This document shows, piece after piece, positions 52,429 to 61,754 of a DNA stretch of 64,000 bases. The notes under the pieces were generated by a model. It did no database searches, had not been told where the DNA came from, and saw nothing but the letters and a program-made list of their open reading frames with translations. The translations under genes and the position numbers were made by a program. Position 1 is the first letter of the stretch. Every line of letters begins with the position of its first letter. The stretch is from NCBI RefSeq assembly GCF_900112305.1, contig NZ_FOKT01000002.1, positions 124,001 through 188,000 on the forward strand, in the 5' to 3' direction. Source of the stretch: Microbulbifer thermotolerans. GTDB taxonomy: Bacteria; Pseudomonadota; Gammaproteobacteria; Pseudomonadales; Cellvibrionaceae.

Positions 52429-52758
52429 ATGACGACAGCAGAGAGAATCTATCAGGCGGTTGAGCTGTTCAGCGCGGAAGAGCCTCACTACCACCTCTTC
52501 GAGCTCGCCTTCCAGGACGCGCTGACCAGCGACGGTACTCCAGGCGCTGATGCCGAGGAAATGGCACGGGTGGCAGCGAAATCATTGCGAAGCCTGGGGT
52601 ACTCGGATTATCACTTGGCGATGGCGGCCACCATCGCCTACAACAGTGACTTTGAGAAGCTCATGTATGGCAGCCCGGCAGCCGTTCAGGCAATGCACAA
52701 ATATATGTCCTACTACCTGGAGTTTGCAGATCACCAACAGGTCGCGGCAGTGCAGTAA
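52429..52758 (+). CDS. Conserved hypothetical protein, 109 aa
   Basis: Small, acidic, helical protein (TTAERIYQAVELFSAEEPHY, LMYGSPAAVQAMHKYMSYYL) without signal peptide or membrane segment. I do not recognise the family. ATG 52429 has GGGGAA upstream and the composition is clearly protein-like, so I consider it a real gene. The 285 bases before it and the 255 after it show no other gene. Confidence 0.6.
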   Translation: MTTAERIYQAVELFSAEEPHYHLFELAFQDALTSDGTPGADAEEMARVAAKSLRSLGYSDYHLAMAATIAYNSDFEKLMYGSPAAVQAMHKYMSYYLEFADHQQVAAVQ

Positions 52759-53013
52759 CCTCAGCCTGACCTTTTTCCACAATACGGGCAACGCCGGCTT
52801 GCCCCCTGTCTTTGATTCGCGCAATGGCACACGCGCGGGGCTCAACCGTCTATTTACTTAACAGGGCACGAAGCGCTACAGTGTGGCCGGCGAGGAGAGG
52901 CGTGTATTTCTACCAAGTGAGGTCGCGGGAAGACTGTGCGCCGCATTCAAGACACCGGCGGGGCGCAGATTCAAGCCGCCAGCAATATGAGTTTTTATCG
53001 AGCAGGACCGGAA

Positions 53014-53871
53014 ATGCTGGAAGCGCTTTTGACGCACAAATTTGTCCTTACCCTGGCGACTATCGTTACTATTTTGTTGCTGCGCTGGTTGCTCGCCGCT
53101 GCTATAGCGCGCAGCAACTGGGCCAAGGCAGATAAGCGCCGCCGTATCAGCACGGTACACAATTACAGCAATCTGCTGCTGGTCATTGGCCTGATCGCCA
53201 TATGGATCACCGAACTGCGTGAGTTTGCCCTGTCTATCGCCGCATTTTCCGTAGCGATTGTCCTTGCCTTGCGGGAATTCGTTCAGTGCTTCGTCGGCGG
53301 CGTTTTTCAGCGGAGTATGCGCGCATTCAATGTGGGGGATTGGATTAAAATCGGCGATAAATTCGGTGAAGTAATCGACAGTGACTGGCTCAGTACCACC
53401 CTGTTAGAAATAGATCCCCACGGACTCGGCAATGGATACACAGGGGCGACCTTATTTATTCCCAACAGCGCCTTCTTTACACAGCCGGTAAAAAACCTGA
53501 ACTTTATGCGCCGCTATATAGAACATTCTTTCGCCCTGGTGCGCGAGAGTAATGGCGTGAACCCCATGGCGGCTAAAGAGTACATCAGCACGCGCATACG
53601 CGAGCACTGCGAACCTTTTCGGGAAGTGGCTGAGCGCTACTGCAAACTCATTGAGCACCGCATGGGCGTTGAACTATCCGGTCCCGATGCTGAAGTGCGC
53701 ATCACTACCAATGAACTGGGGCACGATGTGCTGACAGTTACCGTCTTCTGTCCGCGAGAAGAGGCGCACGAGATCGAACAGAAAGTTACCGAGGATTTCT
53801 TCAACTTCTGGCACCAACAATTTGAAGCCACCTCCCGGGGTGGGGCCAATACATCAGCTTCCGGAGCTTAA
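53014..53871 (+). CDS. MscS-type mechanosensitive channel
   Basis: Small-conductance mechanosensitive channel family protein of 285 residues. Two or three N-terminal membrane helices (KFVLTLATIVTILLLRWLLAA; NYSNLLLVIGLIAIWITEL; LSIAAFSVAIVLALREFVQ, the pore helix) lead to the beta-domain SMRAFNVGDWIKIGDKFGEV and the conserved IPNSAFFTQPVKN, then the alpha/beta C-terminal domain. ATG 53014 has AGGA-rich sequence upstream; alternative starts at 52936 and 52987 lack good sites. It releases solutes on osmotic downshock. The gene is followed by a decayed and then an intact MITE-like element. Confidence 0.9.
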   Translation: MLEALLTHKFVLTLATIVTILLLRWLLAAAIARSNWAKADKRRRISTVHNYSNLLLVIGLIAIWITELREFALSIAAFSVAIVLALREFVQCFVGGVFQRSMRAFNVGDWIKIGDKFGEVIDSDWLSTTLLEIDPHGLGNGYTGATLFIPNSAFFTQPVKNLNFMRRYIEHSFALVRESNGVNPMAAKEYISTRIREHCEPFREVAERYCKLIEHRMGVELSGPDAEVRITTNELGHDVLTVTVFCPREEAHEIEQKVTEDFFNFWHQQFEATSRGGANTSASGA

Positions 53872-53894
53872 AGCCGGCTCCCGATCTATATTGG

Positions 53895-54066
53895 TTTCCG
53901 TGCGCCGGGCGATGAGAAATGCATTGCGAAAACAGTCGAGACCATCCCTGCAACTCCGCCGGATTACCTCAAGGTATCCGGCGTTTTCAACATTTCCTCC
54001 ATCACCCGAACTTCTCGCCTGGCTTTTTTTACCTTTACCCTCAGAAGCGAGTTAATCGAAGTTCCC
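53895..54066 (+). repeat. Decayed copy of the inverted-repeat element next to copy D
   Basis: Forward-oriented relic: TTGCGAAAACAGTCGAG, CCCTGCAACTCCGCCGG, GTATCCGGCGTTTTCAAC and CCATCACCCGAACTTC follow the intact order, and the right end GAGTTAATCGAAGTTCC matches the terminal repeat. Its flanking CTAG (54067-54070) is also the left target duplication of copy D. Confidence 0.7.
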
Positions 54067-54070
54067 CTAG

Positions 54071-54284
54071 AGAACCTCTGATTAATTCACTTCCTGACGC
54101 TAAAAACTCTTTGGAGCCAGATGGAGAAGCTCAGGTGATAGGCTGGCCATTTCGAAACCGTTGGATACAGGGATGTATCCGACGGAGCTACAGGGAAGTA
54201 CTCGTGCGTTTTCGAAATGGCCATCCTAGTGCCTGAGCGCCCCAGAACCTACCATAGTGTTCACGCGAATGAATCAGGGGTTCC
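54071..54284 (-). repeat. Intact 214-bp MITE-like element, copy D (reverse)
   Basis: Reverse-oriented copy with ends AGAACCTCTGATTAATTC and GAATCAGGGGTTCC, inner arms GGCCATTTCGAAACCG and TTTTCGAAATGGCC, and the GATACAGGGATGTATC hairpin. Flanked by CTAG on both sides (54067-54070 and 54285-54288). The right CTAG contains the stop codon of the lysR gene. Confidence 0.88.
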
Positions 54285-55217
54285 CTAGGTGCCAACGCCG
54301 GGTTCCTGTAGTTTCGCACGGATTATCTCGGCTAGGCGTAGAGCGCCCGGTCCGGGGGCATCCCTATCGGCAAAGATCAAATACAAGGGAATACTGCGCG
54401 CACTACCACCCCGTATGGGCAGGGGTTTTAGCAAACCGCTCTCGAGTTCCGCGAGGATCTTTTCCTTCGGCAGCCAGGCAAATCCATAACCGCGGCAAGC
54501 GGCACCGATAGAAGTCGCCATATTGGTCAGCGTCCAGCGCCGTGTCACTTCAACGGTAGTGGTTTTGCTGGTGCGCTGAGAACCTGTGTCCCGAACCACC
54601 AAATGCCGGTGCTGGCGCAGGTCGCGCAGTGTGACCTCGCGTCCCAGCTGATGCAGGGGGTGATCGGGATGTGCCACTGGAATCACCTGCGCCGGCCGGG
54701 GAAGCATTTCACCGACAAAGCCTCTGGGCACATGTGGTGTGATCGCGAGATCCACTCTGCCCTGTTCCAGGGCCTCCGGCGCGCCACCAATCACCGTTTC
54801 GTAGAGCTCGACCCTGGTTTGCGGACTCTCGCGGCCAAAGTCATCCAGGCAGCCAAGCAATAACCAGGTGGGAAACAAGACTTCCACGGCAATGGCAATC
54901 TCCGCTTCCCAGCCCGCTGACGCTTTGCGTGCCGCTACCTCCAAGCCCGCGGCATCTTCCAGTAGCTGGCGAGCACGGCGGTAGAGCATCTCTCCCGCCC
55001 TGGTAAGAACCGCACGGCGTCCCTCTATGACAAAAGCCTTGATATCCAGCACAGATTCCAGCTTTTGCACGGAATAGCTCACCGATGACTGGCTCTTATG
55101 CAAGCGCGCCGCCGCCTGGGCGTAGCCGCCCTCCTCGACAACCGCTACCAGACAACGCCACTGTTCCAGACTGATACGCGGTGTCAAAGGGGTCTCCATC
55201 TGCTTCTTGTCGGCCAT
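54285..55217 (-). CDS. LysR family transcriptional regulator
   Basis: LysR-type regulator of about 310 residues. The N-terminal helix-turn-helix is seen in SLEQWRCLVAVVEEGGYAQA, ARLHKSQSSVSYSVQKLESVL; the rest is the effector domain (LPTWLLLGCLDDFGRESPQTRVELYE, VDLAITPHVPRGFVGEML). The start is set at ATG 55217, with ATG 55199 also possible. It is divergent from the azoreductase gene, which it probably controls. Its TAG stop is within the CTAG duplicated by the adjacent MITE-like element. Confidence 0.9.
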   Translation of the reverse strand: MADKKQMETPLTPRISLEQWRCLVAVVEEGGYAQAAARLHKSQSSVSYSVQKLESVLDIKAFVIEGRRAVLTRAGEMLYRRARQLLEDAAGLEVAARKASAGWEAEIAIAVEVLFPTWLLLGCLDDFGRESPQTRVELYETVIGGAPEALEQGRVDLAITPHVPRGFVGEMLPRPAQVIPVAHPDHPLHQLGREVTLRDLRQHRHLVVRDTGSQRTSKTTTVEVTRRWTLTNMATSIGAACRGYGFAWLPKEKILAELESGLLKPLPIRGGSARSIPLYLIFADRDAPGPGALRLAEIIRAKLQEPGVGT

Positions 55218-55322
55218 TAAATCTATCCGTTCGATGAGTTTTAGCAGTTTTTTATATTTTTTTATCGAATTAATCAATGTTTAAATGGCCTCACATTCGG
55301 AATACAGTGAGGAAATACCGAA

Positions 55323-55928
55323 ATGACACACCGAGAGCAAAAGCTACTTAAGATCCAAACCAGCCTATTTCAGAATGACGGTGTATCGTCTCAATTGGCA
55401 GATGAATTCGCCCGCCAATGGCAGGCACAGAACCCTCAGGGCCAGGTAATCACCCGCGACCTCGGCGCTGAGCCAGTCCCACATCTCGATCTGGCGCGCT
55501 TCCAGTCATTTATCACTCCGGAAGAAGAGCGCACTGCGGAGCAAAAGGCCGTGGTGAACTATTCCGATCAACTCATTGCAGAGATCACCTCAGCGGATGT
55601 GCTGGTACTGGGCATTCCGATGTATAACTTCAGTGTGCCATCCACATTGCGCGCCTACTTCGACCATGTTGCCCGCGCGGGCGTGACTTTCCGTTATACG
55701 CCCGAAGGTCCCCAAGGACTGATCAAAGGCAAACGCGCGGTGGTGTTTATCACACGCGGTGGTTTCCACGGAGAAGATCATTCCCAAACTGCCTACGTGC
55801 GCCAGTTCCTCGGGTTTCTCGGCATCACCGACGTCGAGGTTGTCCACGCTGAAGGCTTATCGGTAAGTCAGGACGCCAAGGAAAACAGTGTCAAAACTGC
55901 CCGCGAAAAAATCGCTGAGTTGGTTTAA
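55323..55928 (+). CDS. azoR: FMN-dependent NADH-azoreductase
   Basis: Flavodoxin-fold quinone/azo reductase of 201 residues that reduces azo compounds and quinones with NADH. Family features are KIQTSLFQNDGVSSQLADEF near the N-terminus, the FMN-loop IPMYNFSVPSTLRAYFDHVA, GVTFRYTPEGPQGL, and VVFITRGGFHG. Length is typical of AzoR. Divergent from the LysR gene with 105 bases between starts; such pairs are commonly regulator and target in response to quinones or other electrophiles. A long hairpin separates it from acrB. Confidence 0.92.
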   Translation: MTHREQKLLKIQTSLFQNDGVSSQLADEFARQWQAQNPQGQVITRDLGAEPVPHLDLARFQSFITPEEERTAEQKAVVNYSDQLIAEITSADVLVLGIPMYNFSVPSTLRAYFDHVARAGVTFRYTPEGPQGLIKGKRAVVFITRGGFHGEDHSQTAYVRQFLGFLGITDVEVVHAEGLSVSQDAKENSVKTAREKIAELV

Positions 55929-55968
55929 GGAGGCACAGACCAAGGCGAGCCCCTTGTCTTCAGCCGCC

Positions 55969-56037
55969 TAAAACAAACGGCCGGTGGCCGCGATCGAAAA
56001 CATCCTCCATCGATCGCAGCCACCGGCCGTTGTTTTA
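55969..56037. terminator. Bidirectional terminator between azoR and acrB
   Basis: Arms of about 27 bases (TAAAACAAACGGCCGGTGGC and on to CGATCG; the complement at 56011-56037) pair with one bulge and one mismatch around a 14-base loop. A-rich on the left and T-rich on the right, it can serve both convergent genes. Confidence 0.85.
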
Positions 56038-56081
56038 TGGCAGCCTGACTGAGACAGGCGATATCTTCGCTAATACAAGGC

Positions 56082-59000
56082 TCAAACAGCTTCAGCGGCC
56101 TCTCGGCGCTGCTTCTCTGATTCAACCTCAGAGCTTTCCATTGCGGCCGTTTTGCTGCCGAACAGTCGCTGCACTACCACAAAGAACAGCGGGATAAAGA
56201 AGATCCCCAGCAGTGTACCGACAATCATTCCGCCCAGGACGCCAGTGCCGATAGCACGTTGCGCACCCGAGCCGGCACCAGTAGCCACCGCTAATGGCAA
56301 TACGCCGAGGCCAAAAGCAAGGGATGTCATCAGGATGGGGCGCAGCCGGTCACGCACTGCGCGCATCGTCGCCTGAATCAACTCCATGCCACTTTCCAGG
56401 TTCTGCTTGGCAAACTCCACGATCAGAATCGCGTTTTTGCTGGTCAATCCCACGGTTGTCAGCATCGCCACCTGGAAGTAGACATCCCGCTCCATTCCGC
56501 GGAAGGTATTCGCCAACACTGCGCCAAGGATCCCAAGAGGAGCCACCAACAGAACGGCGGTGGGCACGGTCCAGCTTTCGTAAAGCGCTGCGAGACAGAG
56601 GAACACGATCAGCAGTGATAAGGTGTAGAGCAGTGGTGTCTGCGCACCGGCAGCCCGTTCCTGATAGGAGAGACCGCTCCACTCCATGCCGATTCCATCC
56701 GGCAGCTGCTTCACCAAGCGCTCCACTTCAGCCATGGCTTCGCCAGAACTGACACCGGGCGCCGCTTCACCGTTGATTTGCATCGCCGGCACGCCGTTGT
56801 AGCGCTCCAGACGCGGTGAGCCATACTCCCAGCTAAAGCTGGCAAAGGAGGAAAGTGGCACCATTTCTCCCTGGTTATTGCGCACCGACCACAAGCGGAA
56901 ATCCTCGGGCACCATGCGGAAAGGCGCATCAGCCTGCAGATAGACCTTCTTCACCCGGCCGCGATCGATGAAGTCGTCGATATAGGCTCCCCCCCAGGCG
57001 GCGCTCAGGGTTGAGTTGATATCCGCGATCGAGAGACCGAGGGCCGCTGCCTTGGCAGTATCGATATTCACCCGGAACTGCGGGGTATCCTCCTGCCCAT
57101 TGGGACGCACATTCGCCAGTAGAGGACTTTCGCCAGCCATACCGAGAAACTGATTGCGCGCGTTGGTCAGTGCCACATGTCCCAGGTTGGCATTGTCCTT
57201 CAGGTAGAAATTGAAACCATTGGATGTGCCCAACTCGGGAAGTGCCGGTGGCGAGAAGGCATAGGCGATGGCATCCTTAATTTGCATCAGCGCCCCCATG
57301 CCGCGCATGGCGATCGCGCTGGCCCCCTGCTCCGGCGCCTTGCGCTCATCCCAATCCGCCAGCTTGATAAATGCAATGCCATTGTTCTGGCCGGAACCGG
57401 CGAAACTGAACCCCTGCACAGAGAACACGGACACCACATTGTCGGGCTCATTGTTCAGGAAGTGATCTTCAATCTTATAGATGGACTCCATGGTGCGTTC
57501 CTGGGTGGCCCCAACTGGGGTTTGCACCATGGAGAAAAGCACGCCCTGATCTTCTTCCGGAAGGAAGGATGTCGGCAGCCTTAAAAAGAGCACGACCATC
57601 ACGGCCAACAGCCCGGCGAAGATGGCCATAAAGCGGCCACCGCGCGCAAGCAGTCCGCGCACACCCCGCTGGTAGCGGTCAGTGCCGCGCTCGAAATTGC
57701 GGTTAAACCAACCAAAGAATCCTTTGTGGCCGTGAGCCTCGCCCTTTTTCAGCGGCTTCAAAATAGTGGCGCAAAGCGCGGGCGTGAGAATCAAGGCCAC
57801 CAGCACAGACAGCGCCATTGCGGAAACGATAGTCGCAGAGAACTGTCGGTAAATAACTCCCGTGGCCCCGCTCATAAACGCCATGGGGACAAACACCGCG
57901 GACAGCACTACACCGATACCCACCAGGGCGCTGGAGATCTGCCGCATCGACTTCTTGGTCGCCTCCTTCGGCGACAGCCCCTCCTCGCTCATCACCCGCT
58001 CGACGTTTTCCACCACCACGATGGCATCGTCCACCAAGAGACCGATAGCCAGCACCATGGCGAACATGGTCAACATGTTAATGGAGTAACCCAGCGAGAA
58101 AAGTACCCCGAATGTGCCGAGCAGCACGACTGGCACAGCGATAGTCGGGATCAATGTGGCGCGGAGATTCTGCAAGAAGAGATACATCACCAGGAATACC
58201 AGAACCACCGCTTCGACCAGGGTATGGACCACCCCCTCGATAGAGACCTGCACGAAAGGCGTTGTGTCGAAGGGCACTACCGCTTTCAATCCGGTGGGAA
58301 AGAATTCCTCCAGCTCCTTCAGCTTCGCCTTGACATTCTCGGCAGTCTCCAGTGCATTTGCGCCGGTGGCCAGAGTAACCGCCACGCCGGTTGCCGGCTG
58401 GCGGTTATAGCGGGTCAGGGTCTCATAGCTTTCCGCACCGATTTCCACCCGCGCGATGTCTCCGAGGCGCAGCACCGAGCCGTCATCGTTGGCCCGGATC
58501 ACAATATTGCGGAACTCCTCCGGTGTTTGCAGACGACCCTGCGAGTTGATGGTCGCGTTCAGCTGCTGACCGGGTACGGCCGGGGTACCACCCAGGGAGC
58601 CAACTGCCACCTGTTGGTTTTGCGCCTGTACTGCTGCAGCGACATCCGCCGGTGTCAGGCGGTAAGTCTCGAGTTTGTGCGGATCCAGCCAAATGCGCAT
58701 GGCGTATTTGGAGCCGAAGACCTGCAGACTACCGACTCCGGGTACCCGGCTGATCGGATCCACCAGGTTCGACGAGATATAGTCGGCGATATCGGCTTTA
58801 GACATGCTGCCGTCTTCGGACACAAAGCCGAGTACCATCAAAAAGCCCGTGCGACCTTTACTGACACTCAGCCCCTGACGCTGCACCTCTTCCGGCAGCA
58901 GAGGGGTCGCCAGTTGCAGCTTGTTCTGTACCTGTACCTGGGCCGTATCCGGGTCAGTACCATTCTCAAAGGTCAAAGTGATCGAAGCGGTACCATTGGA

Positions 59001-59249
59001 CTGACTGGTGGCGGACATATAGAGCAATCCGTCCAGCCCCTTCATATTTTCTTCGATAATCTGGGTAACCGAGTCCTCCACCACCTTAGCGGAAGCACCG
59101 GGATACACGGCGCCGATGGTGACCGCTGGCGGTGCGATATCCGGATAGCGCTCCACCGGCAGCTGGGTAATGGCCAGGCCACCGCCGAGCATGGTGATAA
59201 TTGCCAGCACCCAAGCGAAAATCGGGCGATTGATAAAGAAACTAGCCAT
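56082..59249 (-). CDS. RND multidrug efflux transporter, AcrB/MexB type
   Basis: Inner-membrane trimeric pump subunit of 1055 residues driven by proton import, HAE1 family. The start is [20 protein letters not shown], highly typical. Further signatures are [35 protein letters not shown] in helix 4 (proton-relay Asp pair), and [16 protein letters not shown]. The C-terminus ends in a Glu-rich tail. It is the second gene of an operon with the membrane-fusion protein gene (12-base gap). No outer-membrane channel gene is present, so a TolC/OprM from elsewhere must be used. Confidence 0.95.
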   Translation of the reverse strand: MASFFINRPIFAWVLAIITMLGGGLAITQLPVERYPDIAPPAVTIGAVYPGASAKVVEDSVTQIIEENMKGLDGLLYMSATSQSNGTASITLTFENGTDPDTAQVQVQNKLQLATPLLPEEVQRQGLSVSKGRTGFLMVLGFVSEDGSMSKADIADYISSNLVDPISRVPGVGSLQVFGSKYAMRIWLDPHKLETYRLTPADVAAAVQAQNQQVAVGSLGGTPAVPGQQLNATINSQGRLQTPEEFRNIVIRANDDGSVLRLGDIARVEIGAESYETLTRYNRQPATGVAVTLATGANALETAENVKAKLKELEEFFPTGLKAVVPFDTTPFVQVSIEGVVHTLVEAVVLVFLVMYLFLQNLRATLIPTIAVPVVLLGTFGVLFSLGYSINMLTMFAMVLAIGLLVDDAIVVVENVERVMSEEGLSPKEATKKSMRQISSALVGIGVVLSAVFVPMAFMSGATGVIYRQFSATIVSAMALSVLVALILTPALCATILKPLKKGEAHGHKGFFGWFNRNFERGTDRYQRGVRGLLARGGRFMAIFAGLLAVMVVLFLRLPTSFLPEEDQGVLFSMVQTPVGATQERTMESIYKIEDHFLNNEPDNVVSVFSVQGFSFAGSGQNNGIAFIKLADWDERKAPEQGASAIAMRGMGALMQIKDAIAYAFSPPALPELGTSNGFNFYLKDNANLGHVALTNARNQFLGMAGESPLLANVRPNGQEDTPQFRVNIDTAKAAALGLSIADINSTLSAAWGGAYIDDFIDRGRVKKVYLQADAPFRMVPEDFRLWSVRNNQGEMVPLSSFASFSWEYGSPRLERYNGVPAMQINGEAAPGVSSGEAMAEVERLVKQLPDGIGMEWSGLSYQERAAGAQTPLLYTLSLLIVFLCLAALYESWTVPTAVLLVAPLGILGAVLANTFRGMERDVYFQVAMLTTVGLTSKNAILIVEFAKQNLESGMELIQATMRAVRDRLRPILMTSLAFGLGVLPLAVATGAGSGAQRAIGTGVLGGMIVGTLLGIFFIPLFFVVVQRLFGSKTAAMESSEVESEKQRREAAEAV

Positions 59250-59261
59250 TGCCGGGCTCCC

Positions 59262-60464
59262 TTACGACTCTTGAGCGGTCGGCGCTTGAACTTGTGATTC
59301 AGTGTTGGCATCACCGGCGACAGCATCACCCGCTGCCGGAGTTTGCGGTGCCTCCTGTTCGACAGCCTGCACCGGTGCGCCCGGGCGAATTTTTTGCAGC
59401 CCCTCTACAACCACCTTATCACCGGCCTGCAGCCCCTCTTCCACCAGCCACTTGTCGCCAATCGTGCGGCTCACTACTACTGAGCGCTGAGCCACGACAC
59501 CTTCTCCGCTGACGACCATCACAGACGTATTGCCTTTCGGGTCCCTGGCCACAGCCTGCTGGGGCACCAGTATTGCCTGTTGGCGCACTCCGCTGCCCAA
59601 AAGGGCGCGCACATACATACCCGGCAACAATATATTGTCCGGATTGGGGACAATAACCCGCAAAAGCACACTGCCCGTGGATGGCTCCACACTAACCTCG
59701 GCAAATTCCAGCTTGCCCTTATGTTCATACTGGCTGCCGTCTTCCAGCAGGATGGTTACAGGCAGCTCCGTACTCTCCACAGTGCCCGCCTCTAGCGCCT
59801 TGCGCAGTGCCAGCAACTCGGCGGTGGACTGGGTCACATCCACGTAGATGGGATCCAGTTGCTGCACCGTTGCAAGAGCCGTGGTCTGATTGGCGGTGAC
59901 CAGCGCGCCCTGGGTAATGGAAGACTTACCGATCCGGCCACCAATAGGCGCACTGATACGCGCATAATCCAGCTGCACTTTGCTGCGCTGAACCGCTGCG
60001 CGGGCTGCCGCCACATCCGCCTCCGCCCGCTGCAGTGCGGCCTGGGCGCTGTCGTTATCCTGCTTGCTCACAGCCCCGCTTTTTACCAGTTCCGCAGTCC
60101 GCTCCGCGGTCAGACGCGCTTCGTTCAACGCCGCCAGGGCACCTTGCAGATTGGCGCGGGCACTGTCGTAATCCGCTTTATAAGTGGCGTCATCCAGCTG
60201 ATAGAGGGCCTGGCCGGCCTCTACCATGCCACCTTCCCTGAACAGCTGCGCTTTTACGATACCGCTGACCTGAGGGCGTACCTCGGCCACTTTGAACGCC
60301 GATGTACGGCCCGGCAGCTCCCGGGTCAGTGTTACGGGTTCTGCCTTGAGAGTGACTACAGTCACCTGCGGCACCATCATCGGCGGCGCGGCGGCCTCCT
60401 TGCCGCATGCACTGAGCAGTGCGCATGACAACAGCAGGCTGATTAGTACTTTCTTCTTCAGCAT
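59262..60464 (-). CDS. RND efflux periplasmic adaptor, AcrA/MexA type
   Basis: Membrane-fusion lipoprotein of 400 residues. ATG 60464 begins a lipoprotein signal (LKKKVLISLLLSCALLSACG, lipobox LSAC). It has the lipoyl half-motifs (RPQVSGIVKAQLFREGGMVE; ISAPIGGRIGKSSITQGALV), a coiled-coil hairpin with many Ala/Glu residues, and the beta-barrel domain (LLPGMYVRALL). The C-terminal 40 residues are Pro/Gln/Ala-rich and look unstructured. A longer frame to 60533 runs over the promoter region and is not coding. The gene precedes acrB and is divergent from tetR. Confidence 0.94.
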   Translation of the reverse strand: MLKKKVLISLLLSCALLSACGKEAAAPPMMVPQVTVVTLKAEPVTLTRELPGRTSAFKVAEVRPQVSGIVKAQLFREGGMVEAGQALYQLDDATYKADYDSARANLQGALAALNEARLTAERTAELVKSGAVSKQDNDSAQAALQRAEADVAAARAAVQRSKVQLDYARISAPIGGRIGKSSITQGALVTANQTTALATVQQLDPIYVDVTQSTAELLALRKALEAGTVESTELPVTILLEDGSQYEHKGKLEFAEVSVEPSTGSVLLRVIVPNPDNILLPGMYVRALLGSGVRQQAILVPQQAVARDPKGNTSVMVVSGEGVVAQRSVVVSRTIGDKWLVEEGLQAGDKVVVEGLQKIRPGAPVQAVEQEAPQTPAAGDAVAGDANTESQVQAPTAQES

Positions 60465-60565
60465 GACTACCTCAACAGGGGGTAGGCCGTCCCCGCGGCC
60501 AATGGAATTGAACAGGTTTGTACGGACAGACAAGTTAGGCCCTTATAGGGAACCGGCATTTTATA

Positions 60566-60607
60566 TTCATGCATGAACAAACATCAATTATTCATTCATG
60601 AATGAAT
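60566..60607. promoter_or_regulatory. Probable TetR-type operators between acrA and tetR
   Basis: Two palindromes of related sequence lie here: TTCATGCATGAA (60566-60577) and ATTCATTCATGAATGAAT (60590-60607), both perfect. They are 102 bases or more before the acrA start and 160 before tetR, in the divergent promoter zone, as expected for an AcrR/TtgR-like repressor. Confidence 0.7.
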
Positions 60608-60766
60608 ATAAACTAGTATGCTGTTCCGTGCAGGTGCCCCGATGCTATCCGACCTTTTGGTCGCTATTAACTGCTCTGGATCGACACAGTTCAATTTCAC
60701 TGCGACCAGGCGTCTGTCTACTGGGACCAACTGAATATCGCAACCTCAACGGAATCTAATAAACCA

Positions 60767-61423
60767 ATGGCCAAACGCAGAAAAGAAGATGCCCTGGAAA
60801 CGCGGGAGCGGATTTTGGACGCCGCTATTGAGGTGTTCCACAAACGCGGTGTTGTCCGCCCTTCCCTTACTGAGATCGCACAGCTCGCTGGCGTCACCCG
60901 GGGCGCTATCTATGGCCACTTCCGCAACAAAGCGGATCTTTTCGCCGCGCTCACCGAGCGGGTGCAGTTCCCCGATGAGCGGCTGTGTGAGTGCGCCTGC
61001 GATGAAATAATGAAAGATCCACTTGGAGTACTGCGCAGCCGGTGGCTGCGGATGTTCCAGGAAGTGGCCCGCAACCGCGAGTGGCAACTAATCCTGGAAA
61101 TCGTCTTTCACCGCTGTGAGCTGGTCACAGAAAGTGGCGAGATACACCAGCGTTTAATGGAGGGGCACGCCCAAGGGGTGGAGCGTATGCGCTTTCTCAT
61201 CACTGCCGCGGTGCAGCGGGGACAACTGCCTACCGACCTGGCTATAGAAGTTGCCACGCCGCTGCTGCACGGCTCGCTTGTCGGGGTACTGCAGGACTGG
61301 CTCCTGCAGCCTCAAATCGGTGACCTCGCGGTATTGGGCGAGCGCTATGTCGATGCGCTGATCGATATGCTCCACGCCTCACCGGCACTACGCCGACCAA
61401 TGCAGTTGCAGATGACCTGCTGA
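60767..61423 (+). CDS. TetR family repressor of the acrAB-type operon
   Basis: AcrR/TtgR-like regulator of 218 residues. The DNA-binding domain is TRERILDAAIEVFHKRGVVR with SLTEIAQLAGVTRGAIYGHFRNKADLF, the AcrR-type recognition helix. The C-terminal ligand domain has the family pattern (CECACDEIMKDPLGVLRSRW, REWQLILEIVFHRCELV). Divergent from acrA, with operator-like palindromes between, so it very likely represses the pump and itself until a drug binds. ATG 60767 fits the usual N-terminus (MAKRRKEDALETR). Confidence 0.93.
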   Translation: MAKRRKEDALETRERILDAAIEVFHKRGVVRPSLTEIAQLAGVTRGAIYGHFRNKADLFAALTERVQFPDERLCECACDEIMKDPLGVLRSRWLRMFQEVARNREWQLILEIVFHRCELVTESGEIHQRLMEGHAQGVERMRFLITAAVQRGQLPTDLAIEVATPLLHGSLVGVLQDWLLQPQIGDLAVLGERYVDALIDMLHASPALRRPMQLQMTC

Positions 61424-61754
61424 TACCCGCACAGCCTATCCCCTGTAGCGGCTAGCGGCGATCGGAAAATCCGCCGGTTGTGAGGGGGGCGCTCGCAAAA
61501 TAGGTTAAAAAATCGCCTATCACTGACTTTCTATATCGACACAATGCGGCCAACAGAGCACAACACCCGTAAAACCCGGCATATGGCGCAATTTCTTCTC
61601 GCAAAAAGGCTTTTGGCGGCACCATTTGCCTCGGATTAGAGGCAATTCATGCCTTTTGGAGCTTTCAGCCTATATACTTGTCCTAAGCTATAGGTCGCCA
61701 GCGCTCCACCGGACGCTGACAGCCCGTGAAGTAGGACGTATAAAGAGACTCTCT
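61424..61754. other. Intergenic stretch before prc
   Basis: About 330 bases without a recognised gene. The frame upstream of the prc start is open from 61626 but has no signal-peptide or domain match. No terminator hairpin for tetR and no copy of the repeat family is apparent; the prc promoter must lie here. Confidence 0.5.

Noticed and set aside
12427-54284. Repeats read as CRISPR or as a structured RNA gene family
   Set aside because: Copies are dispersed, about 213 bp, in both orientations and flanked by target duplications, which fits transposition; there is no regular spacing and no cas gene.
57726-59297. Long open frame of 523 codons on the plus strand
   Set aside because: It lies opposite acrB, a clear RND pump gene, and its translation is His/Gln/Arg-rich low-quality sequence typical of an antisense shadow of a GC-rich gene.
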